64,000 bases of DNA from Mytilus californianus. Lineage: Eukaryota; Mollusca; Bivalvia; Mytilida; Mytilidae. Position 1 is the stretch's first letter; the number at the start of each line of letters is the position of its first letter. The position numbers were made by a program, and so were the translations under genes. This document shows, piece by piece, positions 1 through 10,984 of this stretch. Where the stretch lies: assembly GCF_021869535.1 (NCBI RefSeq), contig NW_026262734.1, positions 97,717,285-97,781,284 on the forward strand, written 5' to 3'. The notes beneath the pieces are model-generated. The model was given only the letters and a program-made list of their open reading frames with translations. It did no database searches and was not told the origin of the DNA.

Positions 1-160
1 CAGTAAAGAAAGTTCAAGCAACAATCGAATCACCTTAATTTATGTTTTAATTTCTTTTAAGTCCGTGTTACAAATAAGCAAATACCCAATTGTAAGAATA
101 CAAGGAAATATTGCAAACAGTTTACTGTTACATGTTTAAATGGTTCTAATGTTTTACTTT

Positions 161-224
161 TACAAATTGTGACTTGGTTGGGAAGTTGTCTCATTGCCAC
201 TTATACCACATCTTCTTATATCTA
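161..224 (+). repeat. Partial copy of dispersed repeat A (retroelement 3' tail)
   Basis: A short piece containing GTTGTCTCATTG and ending ACCACATCTTCTTA. The same block recurs at 7425-7677 (reverse), 18140-18440, 24850-25130, 27700-28005 (reverse), 42625-42900 and 46150-46425. I call it repeat A. It is not coding. From memory it is one of the commonest dispersed repeats in mussel genomes and may be the 3' untranslated tail of a retroelement; that origin is inference. Confidence 0.6.
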
Positions 225-1550
225 TACCACGGGGTATAACCGCCGTACAGTTGATTCCGGACGTTCATCGCTACTCTTCGCGATGTAGGTAGATAGACCG
301 TTCTTATATTTTCACCAAAGACTATTCTTATTATCCAAAGACTAATTGACGCAATGTTCAGATAAATATTCAATGTTTACTAAAACAAAGTTTACTGCTC
401 CTGGCAGCATTGTATATTATTTATATCAAATGAACACCATGTGACTATTTTAAATAGACAGGTCTGTGAATTACTTGTAAACATCGCGAAACAAACACTC
501 TGTGTAACTCAAACTTGATTAAACTACAAATAGAGCATAGTTGGTTGGCTCTTACACTAATGCGACCGTGTATTTTGTGATTTGTTGTTGTTAAAAATAC
601 ATAATGCGAATGAGAAACCCGTTGTTTTAATTATTTTTGAAGACATTTACTTGAAAAACTGACCTCAGAATTTTGGCACTGTACGATTCATTCTCTTTGT
701 AGTTTGTTTATTTTCGTTAGTACCATTCGTTGTACATTCTTGTACTGTTCGTTTTGCAAAAGCCTATCAATATGGTAGAAATATGTATGACACGGCGTGA
801 CAAATTTTCAAAGCTTTTTTTAAGCGAATTCTAAAACTTTTAAAGGAAAATTCGCCGTAGAAATACGTTATATTCATGAATATTCTGCTCCTGTAAATTT
901 TCGGATCCATGGCAAGCTAATAGCAAACTCACCAACAATTTTTGAATATGCATGATATGAACGTGGTTATACCCGTGTATATTCAAGTAGGCATCTACGA
1001 CTAGCTTGCATTTCAAATTGTAAATATCATCAATATTAAAGTCATTTAAACACTATTTTCAGTTGTTGCATGTCGAATTAACATATAAAACGACAATGAA
1101 AATTCATCGCACCTTCAAAAATTCTACATCAGAAATGATTGCACTTACAGTGATAAATCATCGCATCTATAGTTAAAATGAATCGCATACAAAAATTTAT
1201 ATTATGGATTCTGCTGCTTTAATTACACTTTTTTTTACTTTAATCCTGTCATTATACATTAAAAAGTTATACTAGTATTCTAATGAAATTGTGTTAAAAC
1301 ATACATTCAAATCAATTATTTTGTATTTTCAAAAGGTAAACAAACACAGTTTTTCCCATCATCCTTTATTCTACAATAGACATACTCGCATACAACAGTG
1401 AAAATGAACTAACTGGATTCGCACTTTATATACACTGTACAAATATCGATATAAAATATATAACAACAAACCAGATTATACTGATAACAAATGATTGTCC
1501 CATAATTATATCACTACAATATACTAATCATTACGATGAGGTCATCCACG
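225..1550. other. AT-rich stretch with no recognisable gene
   Basis: Six-frame reading shows only short, stop-rich frames. No RNA gene or clear repeat structure was recognised. Confidence 0.5.
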
Positions 1551-1643
1551 CAGGAACTTGTCTCAGAATAAAAAATATATCTATGTACCTTAACCTAACT
1601 TTCAGGTATAGAGATGTGATTTTTTTCTGAGACAAGTGCCTGT
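1551..1643. repeat. Small foldback hairpin
   Basis: Inverted ends CAGGAACTTGTCTCAG (1551-1566) and CTGAGACAAGTGCCTG (1628-1643) flank a partly complementary middle, giving an imperfect hairpin of about 93 bp. It is the size of a small MITE. No target duplication is evident. Confidence 0.55.
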
Positions 1644-2707
1644 GACTATCCACCAGAACTTGCGGTCATCCGATGTTCAGTACTTCAGTACTTTGATTTA
1701 ATCGAGACAATAAAATTATCTGATGAGAAAATGGAGTATTATAATATAAATATTACCTATTTGTAGGCACAATTAAATTTTATAAATATGTTGGTGTCAA
1801 TTCATGTTTTGATTTATGCATTCATAATGACTTATGGTACTGTATTCTCTTAGTAGGGATTAATTCCAGATTCCCAAACTTGTTCAATAGATGGTTCAAA
1901 TAAATGTAGCAGAAATATTATCTTAATTTTTCTTTAAACAAAACATTTTTTGATAAAAAAAAATCACATATAGACAAAGACAACTGCTGCCATGGTTCCT
2001 GCTCTTGGAATGTCGAAGTAAATTGTTGTGTGAGTACTCTACTCCTCCCCCTTTTTTATATCGATTATTGCAATATAAAACAATAACTGAGAAGAACGCA
2101 CGCTTGTAGCAAGCATGAAGAATACAATTAAAGATAATAATTGACCCTTCATTTGCCATTTAAAAAAGAAATGTATAAAATACATTTCTAGAGTAATCTC
2201 TAGTAAAATGAAAATGAAACAAGGTAATATTTACTCTTTGTTTTAAATAGGATCTATAAAGAAATACGTAATTTCATACTTAAAATTAACTAAAAACTTA
2301 CCAAACAAAAGGTTGGATGATTAGGAATCACTGTCAAACACGTTAGTTTCACGGTTTTTATAAGTTAGGTCTAAAAGCACCTCTTCCGTCCAAAACCGCA
2401 AATTTGTAGTTAAGCTTTTGACCGGTCACTTTTCCAGAAAAAAGGGAAACCAATGACATGAGTGTCATCCTGATATACAAGAGGCTTCCAAGAAATGAAA
2501 ATATTATTTTGTTTCAATTTATATGTACTGTAATAATTTACCAGAAAGTGGTGATATTCTTGTCAATTTTTAATAAATAGTATTCTTCCTAAAACGGAAC
2601 AAAATTAGAAAAGATAAAGTAATCAGTATTTGCAAGGGAGGCATTTTTTTAAACTAGATTTCCCACAATGTGTCTCTTCAGGTATAGAACCACTAATTCG
2701 GGACCTG
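1644..2707. other. AT-rich stretch with no recognisable gene
   Basis: No coding region or RNA gene seen. Sequence around 2041-2250 resembles 9800-10000 (similar stretches around CATATCGATTATTG and GAGAAGAAC), suggesting an old duplicated unit. Confidence 0.4.
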
Positions 2708-3293
2708 TCACAACAATGTCTATGTGAAATTTGTAGTATTTTGGCCTGATTAAAAAAAAAACATCATAATCTTAGGGCCAATTTTAACCCTTCGTGAACT
2801 TATAAAAAATCATAGTTTTTTTTACAAGAATATACAAGAAAATAGTACATATATGTTAAACAAAATACTTCCTACGCATAGCTGTAACTTTGTCAATAAG
2901 CAAAGTATTTGCGTAATTTTGGTATAGAATGAAAACTTAATGACTTGGGATCACTGTAAAATTTTTGTTTATTTTTAACAATAAAAAAGTATATGAAATT
3001 ATAATAGGAGGGTACTTTTGTCCTGTTGTTCAAATAAGAAGTACAAGTTTTTGTACTACCAAACTTCCGGTAACCAGTGCGCTCTAATAGGCAATTAAAG
3101 GTATGTTGAATTTTTCAGCATAAGTCAGGATAAGGCATAATTTTATTTGATTCGAGCGTCACTGATGAGTCTTTTGTGGACAAAACACGTCCGGAGTAAG
3201 TTCACGAAGGGTTAAAATTGGCCCTATAAGATTATGATGGTTTTTTTTTAATCAGACCAAAATACTACAAATTTCACATAGACATTGTTGTGA
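2708..3293. mobile_element. Foldback MITE with about 95-bp terminal inverted repeats
   Basis: The left end (2708-2802) begins TCACAACAATGTCTATGTG and is matched in reverse complement at 3198-3293, including the GGCCAATTTTAACCC and TAATCTTAGGG blocks. The arms enclose about 390 bp with no coding potential. The interior carries a hammerhead-like segment at 3152-3195. No clear target duplication was found. The type of transposase that moved it is unknown. Confidence 0.7.
3152..3195 (+). ncRNA. Degenerate hammerhead-ribozyme-like motif
   Basis: The segment has CTGATGAGTC, a seven-base loop TTTTGTG, then GACAAAACACGTCC. The order CTGATGA, helix II GTC/GAC, GAAA-like box, GTC cleavage triplet is the hammerhead core layout. 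Here the conserved GAAA box reads AAAA and the helix III segment is shortened, so it is probably inactive. Related sequences are widespread in mussel repeats, and hammerheads are known from Penelope-like and related retroelements; the match here is read by eye. Confidence 0.4.
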
Positions 3294-3819
3294 TATACAT
3301 GTAACTATAAATACAAAATAACTTCTGTTCGGAACATCACATTGAAAATAACGAAGAAATGATCCCTCACGTATGCATTATTTGTGTTGTAGAGTCAATT
3401 TTGGTCAAAATTTCAACAACTCTTAACAGTTTTTAACATAATTTACTTTGGCCGCCACCTCTGATCCTGAAAGTCTTTATGTCTAGGGATGCAATATCAT
3501 CATTGGCAACTTTTGGCTACAGAACACTTTCGATCCTAAGTTGCGACCAAGTGTTTCCTGAAGCTTTAAAAAAAAGGTTAGAAAAAATACACAAGATCAT
3601 AGTTTTTTTTTACAATATATCCAAAATGTGATGACTGTGAAGCCTAGAATGTACGCTAATGAATAGATTTGTTGAACCTAGTAGTAAGGCTTTTGAAATA
3701 GATCCATCTAAGAATCAAATAATGGCCATTTTGAAATTTTATGAAAAAGTTGAAATTCAAGGCCATATTTGGCCTAAAGTGAACCTTGTCCAAATTGTAA
3801 TCGGCTGGTATCTATGATG
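3294..3819. other. Non-coding stretch ending in a target duplication
   Basis: No gene seen. The last nine bases, TCTATGATG (3811-3819), are repeated at 5730-5738 and form the target site duplication of the next element. Confidence 0.5.
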
Positions 3820-5729
3820 ACCAGGCTCAAGCTAGCAGCCACTCGCTAGCAGCCACTACGCTAGCAGCCAGTTTTCGGATATGTCTATGAACCCAAAAGT
3901 TGCATGAGATTCAAACGTACTCAAAATGTTTTTATTAATATATAACTACTATACTATTAGTTTTTAATATATAATTAAGCAGTCGAAGACACTATTCAAT
4001 GAATTTAAAAAATTCATTTCCTGTTCATTAACTTAAAGACAATATTAATCGTTTTAAATATACCAAACAGCGTACTGCACGCTTTAAATTTTTAATAGTC
4101 AACAGTTTTGAGTGTATATAGAATCGTAAATAGTTATGAAATTATTGAAATGCTTGCAAAATTGCTTGTAACATGGAATTGACTAAGACATCAGTAATTA
4201 TTTTTGTGATATTGTGTCAAATGGCTTTCCATATTCTCGGCATCCTGTCAAATAGTTCCTGAAAAGTTAACATTGTTCTGCATTACAAGAATAGAAAGTT
4301 GCGCTCGTGCTTTAATTATTTTAATCAGACAAATATGTTTTAACGAAACTTTCTATTTCTAAACCAGTAGATTTCGTTTACTTTTGATTAGACGAAAGGT
4401 TTATTTTTTGTACACAAAGTATGGTGGGCAAGGAAATTATTTATTATCTATTTAAAAAATAGATCCGTGCTATACCCCGATTTTGAATTTTGGTCAAGCA
4501 GGCCCTAGGTCACAAGCTTCCGTTTGCACCTAGTGCGGAAAAAAGTATTGCCGTAGGGAATTTTTTATTAACTTTTCCGTATGGGTGGGGTAGGGTGTCC
4601 GACCCCAAATTTGGACCTGATTAAAAAAAAAACTAAGCCGAACCACACCCTGGATTTTTTCCCAAGTAAACTACAGCTACTCAGCTTCACTTTGCACCTA
4701 GTGCGGAAAAAAGTATTGCCGTAGGGAATTTTTTATTAACTTTTCCGTATGGGTGGGGTAGGGTGTCCGACACCAACTTTGGACCTGATTAAAAAAAAAA
4801 CTAAGCCGAACCACACCCTGGATTTTTTCTCAAGTAAACCTCAGCTACTCAGCAAAGTGAAGCTGAGTAGCTGAGGTTTACTTGAGAAAAAATCCAGGGT
4901 GTGGTTCGGCTTAGTTTTTTTTTTAATCAGGTCCAAATTTGGGGTCGGACACCCTACCCCACCCATACGGAAAAGTTAATAAAAAATTCCCTACGGCAAT
5001 ACTTTTTTCCGCACTAGGTGCAAACGGAAGCTTGTGACCTAGGGCCTGCTTGACCAAAATTCAAAATCGGGGTATAGCACGGATCTATTTTTTAAATAGA
5101 TAATAAATAATTTCCTTGCCCACCATACTTTGTGTACAAAAAATAAACCTTTCGTCTAATCAAAAGTAAACGAAATCTACTGGTTTAGAAATAGAAAGTT
5201 TCGTTAAAACATATTTGTCTGATTAAAAAAAAATTAAAGCACGAGCGCAACTTTCTATTCTTGTAATGCAGAACAATGTTAACTTTTCAGGAACTATTTG
5301 ACAGGATGCCGAGAATATGGAAAGCCATTTGACACAATATCACAAAAATAATTACTGATGTCTTAGTCAATTCCATGTTACAAGCAATTTTGCAAGCATT
5401 TCAATAATTTCATAACTATTTACGATTCTATATACACTCAAAACTGTTGACTATTAAAAATTTAAAGCGTGCAGTACGCTGTTTGGTATATTTAAAACGA
5501 TTAATATTGTCTTTAAGTTAATGAACAGGAAATGAATTTTTTAAATTCATTGAATAGTGTCTTCGACTGCTTAATTATATATTAAAAACTAATAGTATAG
5601 TAGTTATATATTAATAAAAACATTTTGAGTACGTTTGAATCTCATGCAACTTTTGGGTTCATAGACATATCCGAAAACTGGCTGCTAGCGTAGTGGCTGC
5701 TAGCGAGTGGCTGCTAGCTTGAGCCTGGT
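3820..5729. mobile_element. 1.9 kb palindromic foldback transposon, MULE-like
   Basis: The whole 1910 bp is an inverted repeat centred near 4857. The ends read ACCAGGCTCAAGC and GCTTGAGCCTGGT, and the arms remain near-identical for about 0.87 kb. A 9-bp direct duplication TCTATGATG flanks it (3811-3819, 5730-5738). The subterminal region repeats GCTAGCAGCCACT-like motifs three times, a typical transposase-binding layout. No transposase is encoded, so it is non-autonomous. Very long terminal inverted repeats plus a 9-bp duplication fit Mutator-like elements or classical foldback elements; the assignment is inference. High arm identity implies recent formation or arm-to-arm gene conversion. Confidence 0.85.
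4521..4856 (+). repeat. Two tandem 168-bp units in the left arm of the foldback element
   Basis: TGCACCTAGTGCGG starts at 4525 and again at 4693, a period of 168 bp. The right arm (about 4857-5025) holds only one matching unit in reverse, so the left arm gained one copy. Each unit includes TATTGCCGTAGGGAATT, similar to TTTGCCGTAGGAAATTGCC near the outer end of the giant element at 47870. Confidence 0.75.
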
Positions 5730-5739
5730 TCTATGATGA

Positions 5740-6601
5740 GTTGATTTGACATGAAATGACTGCCACTTTATTTGAACTTGAGACAAAGTAGACATTAATG
5801 ATTGACATGGCAGGATTTAACATAGAAAGCAAGGATCGAGGCTATGAATTAGTGTTTTTTTACTGAATTCACTGACAATGATAAATGACAACATATATAG
5901 ATATTCAATGTAGACGAATACTTGACTCAACAGACATATTTCCTTCGCATGTTTAATAAACACCTGACAATCCATCTAGTCATTTTCTAGTCTGATTTAA
6001 TTTGTTTTAATGGACAGTAGTCGTCGTCCTTAAGTAGTTAATAATTGATAAACTTATTTGTTTTAAGTTTATTTCCCTGAAGTCTTAACTAAATTAACGA
6101 TTGATTAATTGAATGTCAATTAAGTTCAGTGGTAATTATTTCATACACAGCAAATTGATATTGTAACAAATACAGCGGCATTTATATCACACTCAGAATA
6201 GTCTTGTTCTATATTTTTATTTTGCAATGGGGATCTTGCCTGATTAGATAATAAGTATCAACTTTTGTCCAAATAAAAGTGAGCATACAAATTATTTTTT
6301 CAAAAGAGATCAAATTACCTAAATGTCAGAAGATTGTATGCGGAGTTGAATAATTTTATGAGTGTGTTAGAATCCTTATCATTAAATTGATTTAAAGCAA
6401 AGTTTCGACATGAATTGTTGTCATTTTCGATGATATTGTTCTGCAAAACTAAACGATAAACTATTTTTTTTTCATCCAGGAACAATAAAATTACCAGATA
6501 AGGGAAATCAAGTAAAGTATACTGTAATTGCTTTTCGTAGACACACTACGATATTATAAATATGTCATTGCCAATTCATTTTTTAATTTATACAATAAAA
6601 G
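5740..6601. other. AT-rich stretch with no recognisable gene
   Basis: No coding region, RNA gene or clear repeat was recognised. Confidence 0.45.
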
Positions 6602-6823
6602 AGGGTGTGAATGGGGTCCTTCATTTCTGTATTCTTTAATTATTAGGCCATTTTTCTCTATTCTTTATAAATATGGCCTGTTAATCTCTATTCTTTATAT
6701 TTAGAACCCTATTTTTCTTTATTCTTTATTTTTTAACCTATTTTTTTCTCTATTCTTTCTCTAGCCCTTTATTCTGCACTATTTAGCCAATATTCTTTAT
6801 TCTGTAAACCCAATCCACACCCT
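6602..6823. mobile_element. T-rich MITE with short terminal inverted repeats
   Basis: Ends AGGGTGTGAATGGGG and CCCAATCCACACCCT are inverted copies. The interior is a degenerate tandem array of TATTCTTTAT-like units. A related element with different end sequence lies at 38274-38602. It carries no coding sequence. Confidence 0.6.
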
Positions 6824-6923
6824 TACATAAATGACATGTGACAGAGTATTCTCTTAGTTATGGAGTTAATTCCAGATTCCGTAAATAGATGGTTGGAAAT
6901 GAATGTTTCAGAAAGACTACATA

Positions 6924-7005
6924 AAAGAGAGACGAAAGATACCAAAGGGACATTCAAACTCATTAGTCAAAAATAAACTGACAACGCCATAGCTAATAAA
7001 CAGCT
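6924..7005 (-). repeat. Dispersed repeat B (end of a retroelement 3' tail)
   Basis: Begins GAGACGAAAGATACCAAAG and continues with a CATTCAAACTCAT-type block and AAACTGACAACGCC. The same block ends the RT pseudogene tail at 15011-15110 and recurs at 10985 and 43146. Read on the minus strand it is the 3' terminus of that retroelement. Confidence 0.6.
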
Positions 7006-7019
7006 GCGCCGTGAGCGCA

Positions 7020-7424
7020 TGATACGTCCGTCCCTTTTTCAAAGAATAAAATTCAATAACTTCTCAATGTCATATCAGAAATTTATGAAAAAGACTAAAG
7101 AGAGTTTATTCAAATATAGATATAAACCAGTCACTAAAGTTTCATGAAAACTGCTCAAATTCTTTTAAGTTATTGTCCAAAAACTGTAAAATCACCCCTT
7201 TTTATGAATAAAATCCCGTAACTTGAAAACATAAATTCTAAAATTTACAAAAATCAAAAGGTAGCTTACGTCAATAAATATAAACAATTTACCAAAGTTT
7301 CATGGAAACTGCTCAGAACATTTTTGAGCTATTGTCCGAAAACTGGAAAATCCCCCTTTTTAATGAATAAAACCCCATAAAACGGAAACGAAAAATTTAA
7401 AATTTATAAAAATCGAAATATGTA
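7020..7424. repeat. Tandem-like dispersed repeat with ATATAAACMA blocks
   Basis: Blocks such as TAAACCAGTCACTAAAGTTTC near 7130 and TAAACAATTTACCAAAGTTTC near 7285 recur at 9066 and 9222, alternating with AAAATCCCCCTTTTTAATG. This is one old repeat, later interrupted by repeat A and the Harbinger-like element. It is not coding. Confidence 0.5.
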
Positions 7425-7677
7425 AGAAGATGTGGTATGAGTGCCAATGAGACAACTCTCCATCTAAGTCACAATTTGTAAAAGTAAACCTTTATAGGTC
7501 AAAGTACGGACTTCACCACGAAGCCTTGGCTCACACCGAACAGCAAGTTATAAAGGGCCCAAACAATTACTAGTGTAAAACCATTCAAACAAGAAAACCA
7601 ACGGTCTTATCTATAATAAAAAACGAGAAACGAGAAACACTTATGAACCACATCAACAAACGACAACCACTGAACAT
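7425..7677 (-). repeat. Dispersed repeat A, minus orientation
   Basis: Contains AGAAGATGTGGTATGAGTGC, GAGACAACTCTCCAT and AACCAACGGTCTTATC, the reverse of the copies at 18140 and 42625. It is interrupted at 7680 by a 1.3 kb insertion and resumes at about 9004 with TTCCTGACTTAGGACAGG. Confidence 0.65.
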
Positions 7678-8249
7678 CAGGGGCCTGCTTATCGAATCTG
7701 TCCTAAGATCGGTCCTAAGAATTTCTTAGGACAGAAATAAGAATAAAGTTAGGACCGACTTACGACATGTCTCAGCATGCACATCGAAGCTATCTTAGGA
7801 TTATCTTAGCTAGGATGTCCTAACCGCTGTCCTAAGTATTGGCGTTAAAGAAAATAACAAATTAAAAATGAAAAAATGAAAATATTGTATCAAATTTAAC
7901 CAATAACTATAATTTAAAAAAAAGATAAATAATTAGAAAATAATTATTAGTTTTAAATTAAAGGTGATAAATACTTTTTATATTATATTTGTACATTTAA
8001 ACTCATAAAACAAAACATAAGACAAAACATATAACTACGTTTTTTATAAGAATTGAAACAAACGAATTGTAAATAGTTAAAATAAAATATATAATCGGTA
8101 AGATCATTATATGCTTTGAGTGATCTGAATTCGAAGTGTCACGGTTTCATACTTAAAAGTTCAAAGGCAAATCTCGTGCATCTTTCATATAAATACTGAG
8201 TACTTCAACTATTTTATTACTACACATAACATGCGATGATACTTGTGAA

Positions 8250-8384
8250 AATAAGAGACGAAATTCGAATTCTAACGATGCAAAACTACAGTATCTCCTG
8301 GACGACGTGGACAAGAGTAACACTTTGTTTTTTGGTAAATTGTCAAATGTTGCAACAAATGGTGCTGAAAAGAGGGATAGGGAT
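8250..8384 (+). pseudogene. Fragment of Harbinger Myb/SANT-like DNA-binding protein
   Basis: An open frame without a good ATG encodes NKRRNSNSNDAKLQYLLDDV followed by DKSNTLFFGKLSNVATNGAE. From family knowledge, Harbinger Myb-like proteins start with a domain of this type, with a GKLS.. VTN motif in the first helix-turn region. Only about 45 residues remain. The frame runs into the inserted repeat at about 8398 and stops at 8412, so it is a 5' fragment broken by insertion. The family call is by eye and moderate. Confidence 0.5.
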
Positions 8385-8397
8385 TTAATATGCATTA

Positions 8398-8773
8398 AGG
8401 GAACTACCATTTGATTTTTATGGGGGGGGGGGGGGGGGACTAGGTTTTAATTTGAAAAAAAGGCAGGACAGGAGTTTGGAGTAAAAAAAAAGGCAGGATG
8501 AGCAACTTTGCAAAAAAAAAAAGCAAGATGACAATTTATGTTATAAAAGGTCAGAATGAACTAATAAAATAAAGGCAGGACAGGAGATTGGAAGTAAACA
8601 AAAATGCAGGATGAGGAACTTTGCAAAAAAAAAGCAGGATGACAATTTACATGTATGTAAAAAATAGTCAGGATAAACTGATAAAAAAAGGCAGGACCTA
8701 ATAGAGTGAAAAATAAAAAGGAAGGACAGAGATTACAACAACAAAAAAAGCAGAACAATATTTTCATCCTAGG
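8398..8773 (+). repeat. GGCAGGA-rich dispersed repeat, copy 1
   Basis: Starts GGGAACTACCATTTGATTTT, then a G run, then many AAAAAGGCAGGATGA-like units, and ends TTTTCATCCT. A second copy at 23093-23343 has the same order of units. It is non-coding and shows internal degenerate tandem structure. It sits inside the Harbinger-like element. Confidence 0.7.
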
Positions 8774-9039
8774 CACCAATACAGGCCATATTTAGTTATA
8801 AAACAACCATCCTAAATATATCCTAAAGTTAGGACCATTCTAAGACCATCTTAAGACACCTAAATTGGTATCCTAAAGTTAGGACAATTCCTAGGATTTT
8901 CCTAAGTTACGACATGTTTGATAAACCCACATAGGATTAAGATATGTCCTAAGTTGGTCTAAGGACACGTCCTAATCCTAAGACTGCTTCGATAAACAGG
9001 CCCCAGGTTCCTGACTTAGGACAGGTGCAAACAAATGCA

Positions 9040-9357
9040 GATTGGTGAAGACAGCTCACGTCAATAGATATAAACAATTCATCAAAATTTCTTGCAAATG
9101 TGAAAGCATTTTTGAGTTCTTGTCCGAAAACTCGAAAATCCCCCTTTTTAATGAATAAAACCCCATAACTCGGAAACGTAAAATCTAAGTTTATAAAAAT
9201 CGAAAAGGATCGCACGTCAATAGATATAAACAATTCACCAAAGTTTCTTGCAAATTGGTGAAAGCGTTTTCGAGTTACTGTCCGACATGTTGATCACGGA
9301 CGGACAGACGGACAACGGTCTACCATAATACGTCTCGTAAACGGGCGTATAAAAAAG
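9040..9357. repeat. Continuation of ATATAAACAA-block repeat
   Basis: Two units each with CGTCAATAGATATAAACAAT lie near 9059 and 9214, followed by GGACGGACAGACGGACAACG and GTCTCGTAAACGGGCGTATA. This end is a familiar mussel repeat from memory. It matches 7020-7424. Confidence 0.55.
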
Positions 9358-9359
9358 AA

Positions 9360-9690
9360 AAAGACACACAGACAAACAACAGTACACAAAACACAACCTA
9401 GAAAACTAAAGACTGACAACATGAACCCCACCACAAACTGGGGGTGACCTCAGGTGAGTAGATCCTGCTCCACATGTGGTTCCCGTCGTGTTAATCATTT
9501 TAGTACAAACCCGGTAACAAGTCTGATTCGGTAGGTCACATTCGGGGAAAGGGGAACGGGATTGTAGTTACGACAATTGAAGCATATCATCTATCATCTG
9601 TGAAACAGATATTCCAATAACGGTCAACCAAGTCGTGATGGCGTCCGTAAAATTTACGAAAGGAAAGTGTCTTTAAACACAACATTCATG
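9360..9690 (-). repeat. Retroelement 3' tail, minus strand
   Basis: Closely parallels 15060-15385: both contain CACATTCGGGGAAA / CACATTCGAGGAAA, ACAGATATTCCA and GGCGTCCGTAAAATTTACGAA. In the 15 kb copy this stretch encodes the end of an RT ORF (residues RKFYGRHY) and its 3' tail on the minus strand. Only the tail is kept here. Confidence 0.6.
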
Positions 9691-10438
9691 AATGCAAAAG
9701 AAACTTGTCACGTATATACAAAGATGACATGATTACTTTTATTTGAGTGGTGAAGTACCTTGCTTTGCTTTCGCTGTAAAAATTTTTATGTGAATACTAA
9801 ACTCTTTCCTTTTTCATATCGATTATTGATTGCTGAGAAGAACACACGTTTTTCGGTTTCGTGAAGAATAAATTATTATAATTGAACATTCATTTGCAAC
9901 TTAAAACAGGGATTTGGTATAAAATAATAAAAATGAAATCATTGATCTTCAAATTATATTTACTCTTTGTTTCTAATCATGCTAATAGGGTCTTCAACAA
10001 AAAATGCTTGGATTTCATACTAAAAGTTTGGTAATGAGAAAAAACACTTTTTTAAGCAATCACTGTAATCACAGCTGCAGTATGATAAATAAGATTTAAA
10101 GCACCTCTTCTGTCCTAAACCGGAAATATATAGTTAACCTTTTGACCGGTCAGTAGAAAAACCTATGACGTGAGAACAATAGAAATGTGCATGCTATCCT
10201 TATATACAAGAGGCTTTCAAGAAATGAAAATTCAATTCATTTTTATTGTTATTTACCAGAACGAATTTTAATTCTTGTGAATTTTTTATAAATAGTGTTT
10301 TAAACGGGACAAACAGAGAAAGATAAAGGGAGGTAATTTAGTTTTACACTAGATTTCCCATGGTGTGTCTCTTCATAAACAATGATCAATGACAATATAG
10401 ATATGTTACCGTAAATTTGTATAATTAGAGATTATCTA
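9691..10438. other. AT-rich stretch with no recognisable gene
   Basis: No coding region. Parts (about 9780-10370) resemble 2030-2690, including the GACCGGTCA segment and ATATACAAGAGGCTT, so an older duplication is likely. Confidence 0.4.
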
Positions 10439-10984
10439 TAATCCCTGAAATTTTTAGGAATTATGTATAATCACTAGTAACTTCAGTGATTTTATCGGTT
10501 CTTTGCTTTTGCGCAAATTGGCATTTCATTTGCGCCAAAAACATCCGTTTCATTTGCGCCACAACCCAAAATGATATTTATTTGCGCCAATAATACAGGT
10601 AAATACAGATACATAATATATTTATTTAAAAGATACTTTTAATAATAACTTAAAAACAGGTTTTGTTTGCAAAATAAAACATATGCATCAGTCAACATAA
10701 AAGCATAATGATAGCACTATATACTATAAGTCTGTTCTATTTTCTATACGCTGCAGTAAAACTATAAGTCTGTTCTGGCACAAAACTTGTAAGCAACGGC
10801 CTGGATGTACTCATGTCGTAAATTTTCGCCTGTTAGGTGCATACTATATTTTTCTATTAGTCCTCTTTTATTTCTTCAATCGTCAAATCTTTGATCATGT
10901 TGATGGTCTTTCAGTAATGTCCCCATGATTCTGATTTGTGGTTCTATTTTCTGTTGGTTTATACCATGGTTAAGTTCGTTCATA

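Larger units (their letters stand above)
7681..9003. mobile_element. PIF/Harbinger-like DNA transposon remnant
   Basis: Ends GGGCCTGCTTATCGAA and TTCGATAAACAGGCCC are inverted, and a CAG trinucleotide flanks both sides (7678-7680, 9004-9006). A GGGCC-type end and a 3-bp CWG duplication fit animal Harbinger elements. Both ends are rich in TCCTAAG / CTTAGGA repeats. The interior encodes a Myb/SANT-like fragment (8250-8384), the accessory DNA-binding protein expected in Harbinger elements. No DDE transposase is visible, and another repeat sits inside at 8398-8773. The insertion cleanly interrupts repeat A. Confidence 0.7.
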
